From NCBI RefSeq assembly GCF_040412425.1, contig NC_089742.1, positions 74,762,125 to 74,826,124 of the forward strand: a stretch of DNA of 64,000 nt, in the 5' to 3' direction. Of the stretch, positions 11,670-23,828 are shown piece after piece (the first letter of the stretch is position 1; each line of letters starts with the position of its first letter). The translations under genes and the position numbers were made by a program. The notes beneath the pieces were generated by a model. The model worked only from the letters and a program-made list of their open reading frames with translations. It ran no database searches and was not told the DNA's origin. The stretch is from Macrobrachium rosenbergii. Lineage: Eukaryota > Arthropoda > Malacostraca > Decapoda > Palaemonidae.

Positions 11670-13899
11670 ACATTCAAAACATATTAAAAGTACTGTATAA
11701 TCAATTTATACGTCTATATACGTGCGTTGGCATATATAATCTCATTATATATATCTATCAGCTGAAATGAAAATTTTTGTATAGGCTGCCAAAATTCCTT
11801 GATTTTCATTGACAGCCATTTCATTTATATATGATTTCTTCATATGACTAATATTATAGACATTCACATAAAGAAAAATAATATATGTGTTACTAACTAA
11901 TTTATAATTTACAGTAAATTTATAGAACAATTGGGGATAAATAAATAAAAATATACATCTTAATATATTTACTCTCAGAAATAAAATATATGGATATCCA
12001 GTTTAAATATATAGAAAACACGAAAAAGAAAAAAATCATGCAGCTACCTTTTTCTCTCACATATAACTATTATAATTTTTTTTTGTGGGGGTGGTAATAT
12101 GAAACCTATACAGATTTCTATACTTACACTATATGGAATATAGCTGAAATTACTCAAAATATTTGTAAATTAGAAAATAATATATATTAGGAAAAGACTT
12201 TAGATTAAGAAATGAGATAATTTAAATATATAATCTTTCTGATTCATGATACAAACATAATAGATTCTGAATAGTGTATACTACAGAATATTTCTCAGAT
12301 TTTAGCAGGAGTAACCATATATAATTACTGTAAACTGATGATCTGATTGGAGGAGGAGGAGGATATATAAAAGATAGTAGGACCAGATTTAAAATAAAAC
12401 TATCATAGCCATCAATAATCATAATGGTGACAAACTTTGACAGAATTTTCCTTCATTAGCTGAAGTGTGGCTATATTTGGGGATTAGACATAGAGTAAAA
12501 ATTCCCCCATCCTTCATCTTGAAAAATACATTATTCTTAATTTCATTCTGGCTAACATTTGGCTTAATGTTTACAATAGCTTTGGAACAACTGGAAGGGT
12601 ATTTTTTTTAAATTTTGTCAGTGCATTTAGTTTTAGTTATTAGTCCTATCTGACTACTTGTTGCCAATCAGTGAGCTAGGATTGTGTGATTATTTTTATT
12701 AGTTGTAAAATGGGTGATTCTCTCGCCATGCTTAGAATAGGGTTGCATGTCATTTAACAATTTACAGGTGAAGCTGCAGGCTAGCTAGACTCTGTGCTAC
12801 AATCAGAGTGATTAAAGTAAAAAATTGAAGGATAGGAGCATAGCCCTTCAGTTACCTTAGCACAGGAAATATATTTCTAGTGAGCCAGATTTCAGCGGGT
12901 TAAAAACCAGTTAGGGCTTATCATAATTTGAGAACCATGTGGGGTTCTTTGTTTATGCATGTGTTAGTATTCCCAACAACACCTTTTCAGAATTAACGTA
13001 AATAACACTGGCCTTCTTTAAACCATATGCTCAATTAAGAAAGAATTTCATATATCTTTGAGGATCCAGTCTTAGCTTCGCTTAGATATTTATTAATCTC
13101 CCACAGTGCTTCGTGGAGAGCACATTCTATAAAGAAACAGACCCATGTGGAATCATTTTCGGATTCTTTTAATCCGTGCTGGGTAATTTGCGCCAGATTC
13201 TAGCTGATCGGGCTTGGTGAAGGGAAGAGTCAGAGCTAGTGTTTGAACTGAAGAGAAGGCTGGTGCTAAGTCCTGCCCATAACATATCGCATTTACCATT
13301 CACCTGCCTCAAGCTCCACTTCCGACACCTGATCACACTCTCACTTCCTACCTAGCATGACTCTCATCAACCATATCCAAACTTATTTTTTAGAACACTG
13401 CAGTTAAATTTACAGCCTTTCTTAGACTTATTATTTAGTGATCTACCAAATGCAATTAATTCCTAAATCTGTCCATGCATCCATTCACATAGAAGAATAG
13501 TCATGGATCTCATTTAACACGCAAATAAAAAGGTGAGTTTTGCTCGTTCATTCGCCCAACAAGAATGCATTTGTTTGTGAGTATGTGTGTTTTGTTGTGA
13601 CGCGCTTTGTACCGCACACTGCAGCTCCCTCATTCCACAAGATTTCTTTACCTTGTAATAAATCTTAGCATGTGACTGTGATTGCTGAGTCGAGTTATTC
13701 TTTATTTCTCATATCACTTGTAACTTTTCAAGTCATTTAATCACTGTAACTGTCAAGGGAACCTTTCATTTTAAACCTTTAACCATTTTTTATTTTGAGA
13801 GGAACATCTTTCACTATTATTTTTTCCCTGTTGCCTTGATGTAAGACGTAACATCTGCTTAATACCAGTAAGGAGAATGAGGACCTTACTTCAGGTATA
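11670..13899. other. Intronic DNA, nothing recognised
   Basis: AT-rich sequence with short TATATA runs at 11700-12000 and a GGAGGAGGAGGA run near 12350. I see no exon, RNA gene or named repeat. Confidence 0.4.
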
Positions 13900-14187
13900 C
13901 AGGCAGTCCCCAGTTATCAGCGATCTGGTTTTACGGCGCTTGTCTAGCGACAATAATAACCGGATTTTCAGCAATGATAACTGGATTTTCAGCGCCGATA
14001 TATATTATTGGCAGCGATAACCAAAGATTGGCGCCGATACCCACCTAACAGACGCTGATCCACGCTTATCGGCGCTGATATCAGCTTCGGTAAGAGCTGA
14101 TATTCGTCAATTTCCGTTTATCAGCAATTTTCCATTATTGTTATGCCACTGGGAATGGAACCCCCACTGATAACTGTGGACCACCTG
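13900..14187. mobile_element. Palindromic MITE, copy 1
   Basis: Starts CAGGCAGTCCCCAGTTATC next to TA (13898-13899) and ends in a degraded inverse (GACCACCTG) followed by TA. The interior is made of repeated GCCGATAA-like words on both strands. About 288 bp. See copies 2-8 in this window. Confidence 0.8.
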
Positions 14188-14529
14188 TACCTGCTAAAAA
14201 TACTTTGCTACTTAGCACATAATTTAATAGTCAAATAAGAAGTTTTTGAATTTTCCATTACTTGTATCTTCTGAGGGAATCTTTCCTTTACGTCACCCAA
14301 CTTTTGCTCTCGAGGGGATTAATATTAACTATTTAGGCATTGCTATTAAGACATAGGATTTTAGTATTAATTATTTAGGCATTGCTGTTAAGACATAGTC
14401 TTACCTCACAACCCCAGAGAAGCCTTTCAATTTAATTATCAAAACTTGTTTAGCCTAAAGCGAGTCCTATACCAGGTTCAAATCACGTATTGCAACCAAT
14501 CATTCTTTAAACCAAAACTGCGCATACTA

Positions 14530-14801
14530 CAGGCAGTCCCCAGTTATCGGAGGGGGTTTCGTTCCCGACAGTGTGACGATAACTGAAAATCAGCGGTAAC
14601 CAAAAATCGCCGATAACAGCACCGATCCCTAATTATTGGCTCTGATATCTGGTTATCAGTGCCAAAAACTGGGGGGATCAGCACCGATAACCAGAGATCT
14701 GCACATATCAGTGCCGAAAATCCTGTTTTTGTTGTCACTAGTCACGAGCCGTAAAACCGGATCGCCAGTAACCAAGGCAGCCGATAACCGGAGACTGCCT
14801 C
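14530..14801. mobile_element. Palindromic MITE, copy 2
   Basis: CAGGCAGTCCCCAGTTATCG at the left and ATAACCGGAGACTGCCTC at the right, flanked by TA on each side. The interior repeats GCCGATAA/TTATCGGC-type words. Confidence 0.85.
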
Positions 14802-15265
14802 TATTGCGTCATTGCACACCACTGTCCCATATGCATAAGTTATCTTCTGAATAGTATGAGTAATAATTTTCTTCTGTGATTACTAAACCCAAAGTAATAT
14901 TCTCACTTTATACTGAAGCCACAAGCCACACTGATTCTGATAAGGAAACAGACTTCTGCTTTGTCCCTAGCATAAATTTATTGAAAAAAGTTCCTGGTCT
15001 TACATAGCCCCCAAAAGCAGCTGAAGACCAACTCAAATCCATTCTAGAGCATCCTCTAAAAGGTCTAGATAATTTTTCAAAGACAGTCAATAGGTCTATA
15101 CTGAATTGTAAACCGTACCAGTGATATTTACTCTTACCTCATATCAGTTCAGAATCTTCTTCCTTCAGTTACCGGACAATGGTTTCTAGTTAAATTACTT
15201 CAGTTTGAAAAGGTCCACTTTATACCTCAAAGGCAAATTAAAGCTGATGGAAAACACGACTGTTA

Positions 15266-15638
15266 GCTTTTTGTTTGAATACATTTGAAAATTACATTAA
15301 AAATAAGATTTCATAAAGGAAAGCCAAAATACAGTCAGCAAGGAAAGTTAGGATACATTTTGTTTAAATCTTCGGACATATATTGCTCAATAATGCAACA
15401 TCTGGCACCTTTAGAAAGGGGAGGAGCTTCAGTCTTATTGTGTTTGTTTTTTGCTTTTTGTTTGAATACATTTGAAATTACATTAAAAATAAGATTTCAT
15501 AAAGGAAAGCCAAAATACAGTCAGCAAGGAAAGTTAGGATACAGTTTGTTTAAATCTTCGGACATATATTGCTCAATCATGCAACATCTGGCACCTTTAG
15601 AAAGGGGAGGAGCTTCAGTCTTATTGTGTTTGTTTTTT
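15266..15638. repeat. Tandem duplication of 187 bp
   Basis: Unit 15266-15452 is repeated at 15453-15638 with very few differences, followed by the first bases of a third unit. The high identity points to a recent duplication. It creates a spurious 119-codon frame. Confidence 0.92.
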
Positions 15639-15937
15639 GCTTGACCTCCTATAACTTTCAATCATATTCTACGATCCTGAAATCACTGATGCTTAAATGC
15701 AGTAGTAAGCTTTACAGTATTCGTTCCAGTTGTAATTTGCAGCGACAGTTCTGAGCAAAATAAACATTTTTCGACATAACCTACCAAGTAACCTTACACA
15801 AATGAATTTATAGCACCACAATGAACGGAGTGCTTGCATAATCGGAAACGCAATCTTCCATAACGAAATCAAGAGTTAAATTTGAGCAATGTCCAACAAA
15901 AAAACATGGGGAACAATGAAGGAACGAATGCATTGTT

Positions 15938-15942
<5 letters not shown>

Positions 15943-16009
<67 letters not shown>
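15943..16009. repeat. (GA)n microsatellite
   Basis: About 33 uninterrupted GA units. Confidence 0.98.
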
Positions 16010-16011
<2 letters not shown>

Positions 16012-16923
16012 TGCTGTTGTGTAAGCCTAGGCCTATATGTAGAGCTACTCATTTAATTATTTTTTTCCTTTTAGAGATTGAGTGGTACTATATTTGTATA
16101 GCAAGTTTTAGCAATGGAGAGACAGAGAGAGAGAGAGAAACTATGGCAACGTCATGACACATCCAGTTACTTGTGTTTTCCAGCCGAAGTTCTCGCGCTG
16201 CTCCTCACATCATAGAGAACCCTCTTGCGGATTTAAATAGATTTGGTCAACCTACCCTAGCTGTCACAACATTTACTGCCATTAATTCCAGTTGACTTTT
16301 AACACCGTGAAATACAAATATGTGTAAAAATTAAAGAAATTATCATTACCTCGTATGATGATGCAATAATAATCCTGTTCATAACGGAAAATGAGTGAAT
16401 ATTGCTGTTCTGATAAACAGTACTACACCGAGATATCCACACACTATCTTTTAGATCTCTATGAACGAAGTCATCTGAAAATTCAGATTACTTCGGACAT
16501 GCATGGTGTTTTTAAGTATCTGAACGTTTTTGTTTTGCAGATTTAACATATATGATATAATTTGCATTGTATTTTCATATTCTAGAGTAAACTTACTGAG
16601 ATTATGTGTTTTCTGTAAGAAAAAAATTAAAATTCGATGAACGAAATCTAATGAAAACTGTATCCTCACTTTCCTTGCCAAGTGTACAATCAGTGAAAAC
16701 CAACAGTTCTGACAAAGTAAAGATAATATGACAGACAGGAGATACAGTGTATCTTAAGAAATGACATTAAAATCTGTTGCACCTCTGCTACAGTATGCAG
16801 TAATGCCAAATATTAATAATTAAACTAATAAAAACAACTTTAACACCAGCAGAATACAATATATAGTAGTTTTGTAAATAGAATACAAAGAATCGAGTGA
16901 AAAAAATACTTTAAACTATTTAC

Positions 16924-17107
16924 CTGGAACATGTGCTTTGTTCCAATGTTCCTCAGTAAGTCTGTGAAGTTCATAAACATTGAGGGCTGTCAGTACAGCT
17001 CCAAACACAAGTACAAAAGCTACCACGATCATAAACTGCATCTGTCGGCATGACAGAGGAAGCCCAATCACACTAGGGCTTGCTCCTCCACCAAGCATCA
17101 CTTTCAT
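16924..17107 (-). CDS. TTLL15-like protein, N-terminal exon (membrane anchor)
   Basis: First coding exon of a tubulin-tyrosine-ligase-like gene. The ATG is at 17107 and the exon ends at 16924 before a GT donor (16923-16922), leaving one base of a split Gly codon. The roughly 61 residues contain one hydrophobic segment at about residues 24-43 (FMIVVAFVLVFGAVLTALNV), then a charged stretch (ELHRLTEEHWNKAHVP), as in a single-pass anchored enzyme. A TGTTGCAG acceptor-like site ends at 17116, so the exon may begin at 17115 with a short 5' UTR; any upstream non-coding exon was not found. Phase 1 matches the acceptor at 4529, which is the main reason for joining the exons across 12.4 kb. Known TTLL15-type proteins have an N-terminal membrane segment; the assignment to this gene is inference. 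Alternatively this could be the first exon of an unrelated membrane protein. Confidence 0.6.
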
Positions 17108-17115
17108 AATGGACC

Positions 17116-19889
17116 CTGCAACATTACTGTAATCAATTTATAAGATACAAAGAAAATTGATAAATTTTTAAACCTATGCAAGCACAAAAAAGATTACTGA
17201 AAACAACATTTGAGACCAAAATGTAACATACTTACCTACCAGCAACTGTGGAGAGAAATGGAATGACACAGGACACTCTGAAGATCTCCATATCATTAAA
17301 CAGAACTACATTTGGAACAAATTCTATGTTCCATAGATACAAATCAATTGTTTTCATTTTGATAAGAGGTGCTAACTAATATCAGTTACCTCATCTCAAC
17401 TACTGCACTGATTACTTCAGTTTTTACTGTACAGTATACTAGAGATGTGCTTACTGCAGTGACTGGGAACAGTAAACTCATAATAAAAGACAAAGCTTGT
17501 ACTACTTGGGAGTTGAAAATGTATTTGTTCCAAGTCTATGGAAATGTTTTCCTATTAGGGCAACCATTCAGCAAATTACAAGTACATTTCTGAATCTATG
17601 GAAATTTTTTTCTCCTTCCTATTAGGAGAGCCATTCAGCAAATTATGACACTTCAACAAGTGAGCCAAATGATTTCTTCCTTGGTGCCCATACCTGATAA
17701 GGGTCACAGAGCAGCATTGTGTCCAACACATAATCAGAGGGTCTTGAAGATTTGTCTCTGTATGCCATGCTAATGTTCATGTTAACATTGGGGTGTACTG
17801 AAACTGTCTGTTGTGCTACCAGATATAATGGTGTAAGATGGTACTGCTGACAACATTTGACTTTAAGAGGGAGTCCAACAGGTTTGTGGGTTTGGAACTC
17901 ATTCTAGTACAGAAATGATTCATTCTGTTGTCCAGTCTTTGACATTGCAAAGATCAGTTCCTGCAAGGTTTCCCATTGCCTGGTCCCTGAATAAGCTTCT
18001 TAAGACTCCCGTCATCCTCTCAGTTCATGGGACCAATACAAGCACAACTCACATGCTGCAAAAGGCAGTCTTCTTGACTGCTTTGGCACCAGGAGCTTGG
18101 GTTAGCCTACTGGGCTCTCTTAGACAAGGACAACCTTTCGCCACTCATACACCTAGTTGTCATTTACTGTCTCCTAGCCTAGCATTCCTGGCCAAGAATG
18201 AGGACCTTTTTAAAGGGAAAAATCACCTCTTTTGACAAAGGAACTAAGCATTTCATAAAAAATATTATGCTTGGTTCTAGCACTTAAGGTTCACCTAGAT
18301 ATCACAGTGTTACTTGCCAGCCAAGGCCTTGCAACTAACTGCTATAAAACGGCTGACAGTAATACAAAAAACTGAGAAGAATAAAAAGACAGGGAATACT
18401 AACCTTGATTTTTCCCTTATCAAGTTACTGTAAGGCATTATTAAACTTAGTTAACGATTAACTACATTTATTTGACAAATAATAACAATACTTCACAAAG
18501 AATTATACAATTGGTACACGTGTTAACACAATATATGAAATCAGACCATGGGGGAATTTAGGAAGGTTTCTTGATAAAAAGTAAGGAAAATAGGATACAG
18601 TCGAAGGAAAATGGGCTGTTGAATTCTAGTGTACATTTTAGTTATATACCTTGTGTATCGAAAATGATCACTCCTTTATGAGTTGGGGTCACAGAATTGG
18701 TGGTACAAGGCAAATGGCAGCCTCTGTCAGGTTGGGGCTGAATATGTGTCCATTTAAAACAGCTTCTAGTAGCAGAATAGATCATCTCCCTGGCCCATGC
18801 TTCTCTGGACTTGGTGGGGGTCACCTTGGGGCAACTTTCCCAAGATGGCGATGGTTGCACCCATAAACCTAAAAGCACAGAGATACAGCAGCACAGACAG
18901 TGGGTAAAAGGAAGGGTTACTGAGAGAGGAATACTGGATTGGACACCACTGCACTCCCCAAATGGTTCTATTTTTCCTACATCTTAGCACAAACAAACCA
19001 CTCCTTCTACATGGGCTGAAAGTTATTTTAGTGGCCCTCATTAAAAAGGCCAACCCTCACTCCTTTAAGTCGCATGACATCCAAAAGGTGAGTACATCAT
19101 TAAATTACTTCGGAAATGTTTCCTTCAAAGAAGACTTCAAGTGTATTGAGTGGTTATTTCAGGCAGTATTCCTGAACCAGAAGGCACAATAATCCTGCAG
19201 TCAGACCTGACATCATTAGCCAAGTCACTGTAGAACCACAAGGGATAATACATTTATAGGTTTGTGCATGTCCCATTCTTTGCTGCTAGACCCTAATGGG
19301 TATCCGGAATAAAAGAAAACAGTTGATAACCTGTGACTTTACATTAAATCAAAAACTCTTGAAACATTATTGCCATGAGAGTGGTGGTCATCCAGAGATA
19401 TTGTTGGGAAAGGCGCAATAATCCCGCAGCCAGACCTGACAAAATTAGGTAAGTAACCTTCGAACCAAAAGAATAATACATATATTGGTTCATGTGTTGT
19501 CTCCTGTTCTTTACTGCCAAACCCTATGAGTATTTGGAATAAAGAAAATGGTTAACACTTACCGGACGGGCATGATCACATGAGGAACTGTAATTGGTTT
19601 TGAGCAAATGCCGGGCTAACTCTTATGAGTATTAATATTGTGCACCAAACGGTTTGGATGAATTTAGCTAAAAAATGTTTATATCAATTCAAAGGGCCAT
19701 AAATGACTTATAGCAACTGTAGTAGCTTGGTATGGGGAGAGAGGGAGATCAGTGTGCCTTGAGATTTCATGGGGAAATGTACTGTGTTTCTGTAGCTCCA
19801 GGATGTCTTTTCATTTATTTGCTCAAAAATATACCCAGGGATTGCTGTTGGTTTTAGTTCTTATCTTTCACGATAGCGGTTCAGCTATA
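17116..19889. other. Upstream of the TTLL anchor exon; one diverged direct repeat
   Basis: No exon is recognised. Two diverged copies of a roughly 140-bp sequence (sharing GCAGTCAGACCTGAC-like, GAACCA..A..ATAATACAT and GGAATAAAGAAAA words) lie at about 19190-19330 and 19408-19555. TTLL promoter or UTR exons may be here but cannot be defined by eye. Confidence 0.4.
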
Positions 19890-20133
19890 CAGGCAGTCCC
19901 CGGTATAAGCAGCCTCGGTTATCGGCGATCCGGTTTTACGGCACTTGTCTAGAGACGATGATAACCGGATTTTCGACACCGATTCCCAGTTATTGGCGCT
20001 GATCCTCGGTTACCAGCGGCGCTGATCCCCGGTTATCGGTGCCAATACCCGAGGATCAGCGCTATTATCGCCGATTTTCGGTTATCGTCACACTGTCGGG
20101 AACGGAACCCCACCGATAACCGGGGGCTGCCTG
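19890..20133. mobile_element. Palindromic MITE, copy 3
   Basis: CAGGCAGTCCCCGGTATAAG at the left, GATAACCGGGGGCTGCCTG at the right, TA on both sides. Contains GGTTTTACGGCACTTGTCTA and GGAACGGAACCCC, both conserved among copies. Confidence 0.9.
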
Positions 20134-20201
20134 TAATTGTAATTCTGCAAAGTAAAGTGCAACAAAATATTAGAAAAAACATGTATACCTCACAAAAGAT
20201 A

Positions 20202-20457
20202 CAGGCAGTCCCCGGTTAACGGCGGGCTCGGTTAATGGCGATTCAGTTTTATGGGGCTTGTCTAGCGACGAAAATCGGCAATTTTCTGTGCCGAAAATCG
20301 CCGATTTCCACTTATCTGGTGCCGATATATACCTAACAGAGGCGCCGATAACCAAAAATCTGCGCTTTTCGGTGCCGATAACCCCCGAAAATCGTCGAAT
20401 TTCCGTTATCATCACACCCTCAGAAACGGAACCCCGCCGATAACCGGGGACTGCCTG
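20202..20457. mobile_element. Palindromic MITE, copy 4
   Basis: Well preserved: CAGGCAGTCCCCGGTTAAC at the left, ATAACCGGGGACTGCCTG at the right, TA duplicated. Only 68 bp separates it from copy 3. Confidence 0.92.
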
Positions 20458-20754
20458 TATTGCATTTCCCCATCTCAGTAAATCTCATAAATATTTATCA
20501 ATAAGTACACTCAGAAGTTGTTAGATATTAGTTCTTATCTATTATGATATTGTGTGAGCTGTAATCATAATTTTACAAAAGAGAAAAAAATAAATTATTA
20601 GAAAAACATGTATAACTTTGTAAAATTACCATAGTTTTAGGATTATTTTTTCTTACACCATATGCATTTGCATATCTTCCTCTTTCCACTGTGTTTTTTC
20701 TTAAATTGGCCAACCTTTCAGTTTGCCCTGGTCTGGGGGTGTGCTTAATATATA

Positions 20755-21023
20755 CAGGCAGTCCCCGGTTAATGGCGATCCGGTTTTAAGGGGCTTGTCT
20801 AGCGACGAAAATCAGCAATTTTTGGCGCTGAAAATTGCCGATTTCCGCTTACTGGAGCCGATAATTGGATATTGGTGCCGATACATACCTAACAAGGTGC
20901 CAATAACCAAAAACCAGTGCTTTTCGGCACCGATAAGCCCCGAAAAGATGACGAAAATCACCAATTTTCGGTTATCATCACACCCTTAGAACAGAACCCC
21001 CACCGATAACCAGGGACTGCCTG
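20755..21023. mobile_element. Palindromic MITE, copy 5
   Basis: CAGGCAGTCCCCGGTTAATG at the left, GATAACCAGGGACTGCCTG at the right, inside TATA/TATA. Same internal order as copies 3 and 4. Confidence 0.92.
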
Positions 21024-21239
21024 TATACAGTACATTTAGCCCATCCTGTAAGGGTTAATGTTGATATCAGTTGTTGGGCTTTATTTATTAGGAGCTAAGC
21101 CATTTCAACACCTACCAGTTTCTTCTTTTTCATAATAAAATTAGGCTTTATATATGCTTACCAAATAATTATATAGCTATAGTTTCAACTCACGCAGCAA
21201 CTTAAATTTACTGTACACCTCAAATAAGTGGGCTGTAAA

Positions 21240-22190
21240 ATGGAAGAGATCTAGACAAATTATGTCTAAAAGCTAACAAGATAGCGAATGCTCTGCTCTC
21301 ATGAGCTTTAACCTTATCGACAGCAAGAGGTCCTCTCCAATTCGTGAATGTGCCTCAGTAATAAGGTCCCTTAGAAAGAGCGACAAAGCATTATTAGAAA
21401 GGGGCTGGGAAGGATTCTTCACAAAGCACCAAAGGTTGCTAGAAGGCCCTCTGATTTTCTCAGTTCTGTCTAAGTAATATCTCAAGGCTCTCACGGTACA
21501 GAGTTTTTTCCTCCTCTTCTGGGCCAAAAATCTCCATTAAATTCTTAATAGTAAAAGAATGGGGTCAGGGCTTGGACGGAGCATTGTTCTTGACCAGAAA
21601 CCTGAGAGTGTATGAACAGACTGCGTCTCCTTGCGAGAATCTAACCCTTGGCAGTTGCTAAAGTGACATGAAAGAGGGTCTTTCTCGTTAGATCCCTTAA
21701 CAATACGGAACAAAGGGGCTCAAAATGGGAACCAGATAGCCACCTTAGGTCGCTCAGATCCTGGTTCGACGACAGATCCAAACCTCTGTGTCTAAAAACA
21801 GAAGCCAGCATGGCCCTGTAACCTCTAATGGTAGAGGACAGACCTCTAGAGGATTATGTCTTCTACACCAGCTGCAGCAGACTGTCCACTTGGCTTGGTA
21901 GACCTTGCAAGAAGACTGACGTCCACATCTTGCAATAGCCTCTGCAGCTGGTCTTGAAAACCTTCTGCTCTAATGAATTTCCTGACAGTCTGAAGCCTGT
22001 AGGGCAAGAGCGGATAGTCCTTGACGGAATCATCTGAAATGAGGCTGTCTGAGAACAGTTGGTCTTTGTGGGAGTAGCCTCGGCAAGTCCACGAGTAGCT
22101 TGAGAAGGTCCAGGAACCACTCATTCAGAGGCCAGAACGGACCTACCGAAGTCATCAACAGGTTGTGATGGGTTAGAAATTTGTTCAAAA
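21240..22190 (-). pseudogene. DIRS A tyrosine recombinase, broken
   Basis: Minus-strand pieces match the second DIRS element's recombinase: an upstream linker (SVGPFWPLNEWFLDLLKLL at about 22140), an N-terminal helical part around 21950-21750 in shifted frames, and a C-terminal piece at 21527-21273 (TVRALRYYLDRTEKIRGPSS, NLWCFVKNPSQPLSNNALS, DLITEAHSRIGEDL). The His-x-x-Arg region that should follow is frameshifted, and the frame stops at 21273, so the catalytic Tyr is not reached. It would have cut and joined the circular cDNA during integration; this copy cannot. Confidence 0.7.
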
Positions 22191-22476
22191 CTTCCCTGAC
22201 CATGTTGGACAGGATTATCTTTGAACCCTCATTATCCTTAAGTTCATCTCTTTCAATTCCTTCTGTTACTTCTAAAGCTTTTCCTTTTAAGCTCCTTCTT
22301 ATCTCTATCCCCGGATATTTCACTGCTTCTCCACACACCACAAGCCAATCTTCAACTTGTCCTCTCCATCCTTTATAATCGCCTTGTGTCCAGCTAAATC
22401 TCGGACAAGTCTCTTCTCCATTTCATCTCCCAAAGTTTACCATCAGATCTGCCCATTTTTAACCAACCACACTCTA
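22190..22476 (-). pseudogene. Copia gag fragment
   Basis: Minus-strand reading directly after the LTR and primer site: WTQGDYKGWRGQVEDWL, CGEAVKYPGIEIRRSLKGKA, LEVTEGIERDELKDNEGSKI. This fits the capsid N-terminal region of Copia gag. A frame change is needed near 22345, and the frame runs into DIRS sequence at about 22190. No zinc knuckle is present. Confidence 0.6.
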
Positions 22477-22484
22477 CTACCACT

Positions 22485-22884
22485 TGAAAGTTTTTCTAGC
22501 CTAACCCGTCCAAAAATGCTACAATTTATGCAATCCGCTCACCTGTTCATGTTGTCTTATTTTATAATATAATCCAGCTTACTACAAAAAACCATAAAAC
22601 AGACTTACAACCCAAAATTAATAACCTAACCATCAGAGAGCTCTCTTTACTGCACCAGTCTTTTCAACACTTCCACCTGCATTTCTTTACATTTTGCTCC
22701 CTCCCACCATTTGTCGTCGTATGACATCACACCATGAACAGATACTTTTAAACATAAAGAATGTTTTGCTATAAAAATATCTTATAAAATTAAATATGTG
22801 CTTTACATTTCATAACACCCATACCATTTCACTAATGCGGATTATAAAGACACAATAATAATGATTAAACTTCTAAAACTAACA
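22485..22884 (-). repeat. Copia LTR, inverted 5' copy
   Basis: Starts TGTTAGTTTTAGAAG (at 22884, minus strand) and ends CTTTCA at 22485. About 400 bp, alignable throughout with the plus-strand LTR at 23829-24237. Confidence 0.88.
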
Positions 22885-22909
22885 TATAATAAGTGTTTAG
22901 TTCTTTAGA

Positions 22910-23768
22910 TTGGACTGAGAAGCCCTTGCCAAGAATGTAAAAGTTTCAAGTACAATATATAGAAGTAACAGTAGAGCATAAAGAAAATGGAATTTGTCTT
23001 AATCAGTGGCAGTATATAAATTCTAGAAGAGAACCAGAAGCTAGATGATTTACAGGTGAATAGAGTATTAGGACAAAAGGAGTTAACATAATATAGATCA
23101 ATGGTAGGCCAGTTGAATTGGGTATCGCTACATACCATGCCAGAAATATCATACGATGTTAGCGAAATAAGTAAAGCTTTTAAAGAAGGAATGACTCAAG
23201 ATATGAAAATGCTGATTAAAATAGTGAGAAAAACTAAGAGCATAATAGAAGTGATAATAAGTGAGTTAGAAGAAGAAAATGTTTATTGGGAAGCCTTTGC
23301 AGATGCTGCATTTGGGAATATTAAAGATGGTCATACACAATTAGGTTATGTGATATCTTTGACAGATGGTAAGAGGAGAAGTCCCATATGGTGGAAATCC
23401 AGAAAATCCATAAGAGTAGCATAGTCCACCATTGAAGCAGGAGCTCTGAGTGTAGGGGAGGCCATAGAAGGACTGATATATTTCAAACATTTGTGGGAAA
23501 AGATAGTAGGAGGGAGAAAATTAGAAGCATTGGTTAAAACAGATAGCAAAACCCTAATGACCAATAAAATCAAGTAACAGAGTAAGTAGTAAGAGATTAA
23601 AATTTTACATTGAAGCAATAAGAGAAAAAACAGAATCTGGAGAGATAAAGGAAGGGAGATGGATAAAAGGAAAACATCAAATAGCGGATGTATTGACGAA
23701 AGCTGGAGTTTCAGGGGAAAATATTAGAAATTACGTGGAGGGTAAAGAATTGGAGAATAATGGAGATT
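22910..23768 (+). pseudogene. Copia RT thumb and RNase H
   Basis: Decayed RT sequence from 22910, then a clean frame at 23101-23424: VGQLNWVSLHTMPEISYDVS, ISKAFKEGMTQDMKMLIKIV, and the RNase H motif YWEAFADAAFGN with its first catalytic Asp. A TAG stop (23422-23424) sits where relatives have a Lys codon in RVAKSTIEAEA. Beyond it STIEAGALSVGEAIEGLIYF and LVKTDSKTL carry the second and third acidic residues, followed by a frameshift near 23570 and a terminal GVSGENIRNYVEGKE-like end with stop at about 23768. RNase H removes RNA from the cDNA hybrid; this copy is dead. Confidence 0.82.
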
Positions 23769-23828
23769 AGAGGGGATTAGGATAAGAAGAGGTTGGAGGG
23801 GAGGGAGAAGGAGATAAGTGTGATTATA

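Noticed and set aside
15285..15644. 119-codon frame with an internal repeat
   Set aside because: It is only the translation of the 187-bp tandem duplication.
17915..18235. 106-codon plus-strand frame
   Set aside because: No conserved motif, no matching splice signals found by eye; may belong to an unknown repeat.
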